A stretch of 64,000 nt of DNA from Hydractinia symbiolongicarpus (Eukaryota; Cnidaria; Hydrozoa; Anthoathecata; Hydractiniidae). Positions 59,578 through 64,000 of this stretch are shown one piece after another. A program made the translations under genes and the position numbers. The notes below the pieces were generated by a model. It worked only from the letters and a program-made list of their open reading frames with translations, did not search any database and was not told the DNA's origin. How positions within the stretch are numbered: the first letter of the stretch is position 1; each line of letters starts with the position of its first letter. The DNA lies in contig NC_079889.1 in NCBI RefSeq assembly GCF_029227915.1, positions 1,426,001-1,490,000 of the forward strand. The letters run 5' to 3'.

Positions 59578-60451
59578 ATACATCGACTGTCTAATTTACG
59601 GACACTCTGGGAAGTGGATGCATCTATCTAATCAACGGACAGAAAGTGATTGCAATGGCAAAATCATGGTTAAATCCTATTAACAGACCACGTAATCAGC
59701 GAACAGCAATTAGGGAATACTCTAGCTAGCACCAGACAGGTTTCTGTTGCACTAAACGAACTTTACTGCAGAATTTTTTTTATTAGTAGTAGCTAGGAAA
59801 ACAAAATGCTTTAATTCAAACGTTTATTTTTCATGGGAGTTGTTGCATTATCATTGTACTGCATTTCCCACTGCTCTTTGGTGTCCATAAGATCTCTGTT
59901 TCACGTTTTTCAAGTTTTTATTGTTCGTGGTCAATAGCTTCTAGAAATCCTGTGAAATTTTGGCCATTTTTGATTAACGTACCCCTCTAATTAACAGACA
60001 ATAAGTTGTCCAAAGGTATCTACCAACTAGAGACTCATTCGAACAAGACAAAATATATTTTGTAACAAAAACGTATGGCTCTTGTCCTATTATTACAAGA
60101 AGTCCTGTAAATGTTTTGTCCTAGCTGCTGGCGTTCAACTATTTTGTCCAACAATATGAAATTCAAAAAACGTTTTAAACTTTTTAAAGAGTAGTTTTCT
60201 GTTTTTTAATATATTGGATTTAAATTTTTCTTTCAATATATTGAATAATGTCAAAACGGTAGTGCTTTGTGATATATAAAAAAAATGTTAAGTTATCAAG
60301 TCCCATTCTTCTGCCCACCCTTCCAACAAGCTCCCACCCTCAAATTCATTTCTGACAAATTAATCTTACTATATATTCAGTATCAAGGCAAGGCACAGTT
60401 TCCGTTTAGAATAAAAACTATTTGGTTGTGAGAGTAGTAGTTCTAAGACCA
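59578..60451. other. Non-coding stretch
   Basis: 3' flank of paralogue 1. Nothing supported. Confidence 0.5.
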
Positions 60452-60650
60452 TGTTCACATTATACCGGATAGCTTTTACGCCGTTATAAAAATCATATCG
60501 GATGGGCCTTCTGTTCACACTATCGAATCTGCTTTGCAGCATCATTTTTATAACGGATAGCTAACATGACGCAACTATTCAAAAAGATGTTACGCTGCAT
60601 ATTGGATAGGTTTTCATAGCGCAATGTTTCATAATGTGAACAGTATGAAT
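60452..60650. mobile_element. MITE-like element with GTTCACATTAT ends
   Basis: GTTCACATTATACCGGAT on the left and ATAATGTGAAC on the right form an 11-bp inverted repeat about 190 bases apart. The internal TGTTCACACTATCGAAT and ATAACGGATAGC repeat the theme. Class unknown. Confidence 0.55.
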
Positions 60651-61518
60651 TCTATGCTGAAATACTTTCTTTTTTAATTTAAAACGCGCGTATGTGTAAA
60701 AACAAGGTGCAGCAGTTTTATCAAACCTCTAATTATTACAGATCTTCAACGCATTGCAAAATCTTTGGAGTTGCTCGATCGTAATTCATCATAGACTAAT
60801 CAACAGTATTTTGAATAACAATAATAAATTAAGTCTTATACTTTCCCTATTTATTAAATAACCAGGAGTTCATTTGCGAAAACGAAAAAGAAAAACATGG
60901 AATGAAAGGGAGAGTGTGGTTTTTCTTTTTCTTGGGCCTTCTTAGGAGCCATCTTCGTATTATTTCTGCACATAAACCAGTTTTCTCTTTGCAATCAATA
61001 CTTCATATGATATTCATCATATGATAAAAAAGCACTTTGTAGAAGAGCAATTTAATATCTACGGGGCGCATGCGCAAGTTGTATTTATTAGTTGTAAAAT
61101 ACTTTGCATGAATATTTATCAATGTATGCAACATCATAAGAAGATACCAAGCAATCCTTGGGATACGTATAATTAGTGACGTTATTTGGTCAGTGTGGTT
61201 TTAGTAACCTCGTGTTTGCTAAACGAAAGCTAACGGTTTATAAATATTACATCTTTCTTTAGTAATTATTCATTTTCAAGTGACGTTAAAACTTAAAGAA
61301 AGTTATTTTCAGTTTCAAAACATCTAATCAAATTTTAATGTCATGTATATAAATAAAAAATATAATATTTAGCTAAAAATAAGAACATTCATGAAAACTC
61401 TGTACACGTGAATACAAGTAGCTATAGAAAATAAGAAATATTTGAGCAAATGTTCACAAACTAGTTGTGTCCGGTTAGTTTAGCAATTACCTTGAGTTCG
61501 GCTGATCTCCAACTCACA
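60651..61518. other. Non-coding stretch upstream of paralogue 2
   Basis: No gene or element supported. Confidence 0.5.
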
Positions 61519-62445
61519 ATGAAGTCATATTGGAAGAAAGGTAAATATTCTTTTTTATGGGAAGCCAAAAATTACAAATACAGCATCTTTATTTTCGTAA
61601 TGAATCTCATATCATAATGGAATATTACAGACCTCTTAGACCCAAGAAACACAATTTCTACCTTACTTAGACAAACCCTACAATAACCTAGAACTCCTTT
61701 GTTGCCAACATTTGAAAATATTTCTTGTTTTTTTTACATAATATGATTAAAATTAGAAATTAGCTATTCTGGTGAAGGCATTGGTTTTTAAAGACGACAT
61801 ATGTTTAGTACAATACAACATAAAAACATAGAATAGCCATAATAGGAATGACCATGGTTAGCACCTTTACCTGTCTATTCCCATAGACATTTCAGTCTAA
61901 ATTTTTTCCAATAGGAAGATTATGCCGTAGAGAAGCATCAGTTTTTAGGTAAATTACTTTAATGTTTTGCACATTTAGGTAAGAGAGTTACTGTTTCGTG
62001 TTCTGGTAAGTTGACGACAGGGCATATTATGTATCATATAAAGGCATGGACAGATGGTGAATTCAACTACAGGTGCACGTCTCCTTATCTTTTAACCAAC
62101 CACGAAGATGATATTCATACTGCAGCGACTAAAAGTGCTAAAAAATTTGTAAAAAACAACCACATCAACACTATCGAGTATTCACTCAATTCTGATCAAC
62201 AATCTTCTGACGTATCTGTTTTTGAAACATCAACTCGCATTGATAAAGCAAATGACGTAAGGGAAAGAGAATTCACGAAAAGAGTGCTTCCAAGTTTGCC
62301 AGTAAAAGACCTGACGCCAGATAATTTGAAATTACTTGGTCAACCAACCACTGAAAGTGTGAAATCCTTTATTGAACGTTGGGTTGATGAGACACAAATT
62401 GAAGGCAATGACGCAACGAGCCTAGATTCAAGCGCGGGAATATGA
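61519..62445 (+). CDS. Unknown family, paralogue 2 (two exons)
   Basis: Exon 1 (61519-61540) encodes MKSYWKK plus one base, donor GTAAAT. Exon 2 (61979-62445) follows an ACATTTAG acceptor. Total 162 aa. It reads GKRVTVSCSGKLTTGHIMYH, then IKAWTDGEFNYRC and SPYLLTNHE, a polar middle, then LPSLPVKDLTPDNLKLLGQP and TTESVKSFIERWVDE near the C-terminus. Its closest relative here is the minus-strand copy at 63357, sharing LPxLPVxxLTxxNLxLLxQP. No catalytic or targeting motif is visible. Function unknown; likely a lineage-restricted family. Confidence 0.75.
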
Positions 62446-63356
62446 AACTTCAACAAGCTATTACTTTTTGTACTTTCTTTCAATGCCTATTCACAAGTTG
62501 AATAAAAACACATCAAATATTTACAAAGAAGATGAAACGTAGTACGAGATGAATATTTGGAGCACCTTATGGATACAATACGTCATGGATTTTCCTAACC
62601 AGTACCACACCTTCTCCATTTCATATTTTTGATTAATATTTTATAAGCAGTGGAACTCAATTGAGAGCAAAGTACTTTAGATTTTAAAACATTTTATTTT
62701 AAGAAAGAATGTAGCTATTTTTTAGATTATAATAATAGGAATAAGAATATAAAAACTTAATAGATCAGAGAAATATATAAATATATATAGCCGACGTTTT
62801 TACCAAGACACAATATGTATTGATTCAAAGGCAGATTACAATCGAAAGGTTTTTTGTTTATATACTGCTGAAATAATAGCCTGCCTTTAGGATGGAATTT
62901 CCCCCAAAAGTTCTACACTCCTCCATGTCATAATTTCGCATAATTAGTGGAACTTCAAGTCCAAATTCTTGAGAATCAATAAACGGTTTTTAAAAAAATA
63001 AAAAGATTCCTAGACAACTTTCCAAGCCATTTTATATAAAATCAATTTGTTTTCAAGTGCGATGTAAACTTTAAATTTACGCACAAAAATTAAATAAGCG
63101 CCGCGGCGCTTATTAGAGGAAATACGGTATGACGATCACGTGATATAAATTCTCGTTTCAAGGCCCCTACCACTAAATTAAGTTGGCACAAATCTTAAAT
63201 GAGAGCTGTTATTAAGTCCCTTCTCTCTCTGTATATATATATAAAAACTCCAGGACAAATAATTTTTATTCATACAATTTACATTGCCACGACAGAAATG
63301 TGTGGCTTTTTAAAGTTGTCTATTTGACACGTCATACATCTCGTGCAACGTTTTTT
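62446..63356. other. Non-coding spacer with perfect palindrome
   Basis: The 3' ends of the convergent paralogues 2 and 3 face each other across this spacer. A perfect 22-base palindrome (arm AATAAGCGCCG) lies at 63093-63114. No gene seen. Confidence 0.5.
63093..63114. repeat. Perfect 22-bp GC-centred palindrome
   Basis: Each arm reads AATAAGCGCCG toward the centre, with no mismatch or loop. It is unusual in this AT-rich context. It may be a cruciform or a dimeric factor site; no function assigned. Confidence 0.8.
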
Positions 63357-63847
63357 TTAAACATCTGAACCAAAATTGAGACCAGAGTCATCTTCATCAC
63401 TATAACTCAACTCGTTAACCCAATCCTCTATCGATGATTTTATGCTTTCTTCTGTCGGTTGAGCAAGTAAATTTAAATTCTCACCAGTTAACTTTGTCAC
63501 CGGTAATTCAGGTAGCTTTCTTGGTAAGTGCCTTTCAACATCTCCAATTGTTGCTTTGGTTGGTATTTCATAAATGGTGCTATGGTAAAAGGAATCACAG
63601 GTACTTGCCTTGGATTGGCATGAGCCTTCCCACAAATTACTGTCACATCCAACGTCTCTCCTATTTTCTTCCCGACCTTCAAATGTTGTGTTGGAATGTT
63701 TCCTTTCGATTTTAGGGTCGGATTGTATTAGTACATAAGGATAAACAGTTTTATAGACATGACTTCGTGTTACTTTTTCTTCCACGTGATACATGATTCG
63801 ACCTCTTTTAAACAGCTTGTCATCACGTGATATGAGGATGTGTTTAC
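63357..63847 (-). CDS. Unknown family, paralogue 3 (exon 2 only; 5' exon off window)
   Basis: Exon 2 runs 63847-63357 after a TTCTTGTGTAG acceptor, 162 codons plus stop, in the same phase as its paralogues. It opens GKHILISRDDKLFKRGRIMYH, then an acidic/basic segment, PYVLIQSD, a serine- and cysteine-containing middle, and ends LPELPVTKLTGENLNLLAQP, TEESIKSSIEDWVNE and an acidic DEDDSG tail. The short first exon (M-x-S-[FY]-W-K-K type) is not found in the remaining 150 bases and must lie beyond 64000. Convergent with paralogue 2. Function unknown. Confidence 0.75.
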
Positions 63848-64000
63848 CTACACAAGAAAAGTGTTAATTCATTTGTGGTTTTCTATACCTCAATTATTTT
63901 AATAGTTAGCGATATATTTACAATAATTTTACACTTTGCGTACTGCTCCTGCGTAAGCGACAAATACGTAATCCTCTACCCTAAGCAATGAGGATGAAAA

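Overview
This is eukaryotic nuclear DNA, very AT-rich. Genes have short exons with GT-AG introns, and non-coding and repetitive sequence dominates. The gene content points to a cnidarian, probably a hydrozoan: DZIP3-type HEPN plus NACHT receptors in a recent duplication, an ETHE1 gene spread over many short exons, a GAPR-1-like CAP gene, many non-autonomous Helitrons and TIR elements, a tRNA-headed SINE and a LINE tail. The species is an inference. No bacterial, organellar or viral gene organisation was seen.

Layout. (1) 1-2.7 kb: mostly non-coding, with an exact-period 100-bp tandem duplication that repeats a possible terminal exon. (2) 2.7-25.9 kb: two copies of one segment. Copy A (about 2.69-10.1 kb) holds an intact three-exon minus-strand gene encoding HEPN (RNxxxH motif), coiled coil, one membrane span and NACHT ATPase, 1032 aa. 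Copy B (about 12.6-25.9 kb) has the same gene with a nearly identical NACHT exon, but it is expanded by three nested Helitrons and its HEPN exon is split by a 2.7-kb insertion. (3) 28.92-32.27 kb: an apparently complete 3.3-kb DNA transposon with perfect 23-bp terminal inverted repeats including TTAA. It carries two divergent genes: a pogo-like DDD transposase with a 13-nt first exon, and a small HIRAN protein with a canonical PCNA-binding (PIP) box and a C-terminal SUMO-interaction-like motif. This is the most novel system in the window. (4) 32.85-34.09 kb: the two 3' exons of a GLIPR2/GAPR-1-like CAP gene. (5) 34.2-41.1 kb: Helitrons, a long element with inverted ends, a minisatellite and a palindrome. 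(6) 41.69-54.71 kb: a complete nine-exon ETHE1 persulfide dioxygenase gene. Its introns hold a foldback element, Helitrons, a LINE tail, a SINE, a 24-bp minisatellite, a TTAA MITE related to the transposon, and an intronless minus-strand gene with THEG-like repeats. (7) 58.4-63.9 kb: three paralogous two-exon genes of a family I do not recognise, sharing exon structure, an N-terminal motif and a C-terminal helical motif.

The genes form no operon or pathway. The most informative relations are the duplicated NLR segment and its different fates in the two copies, the two-gene transposon with its deletion derivatives nearby, the gene nested in an ETHE1 intron, and the small paralogous cluster at the right end. 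Exon joins were deduced by eye from splice signals, reading phase and family similarity. They were not tested against transcripts.
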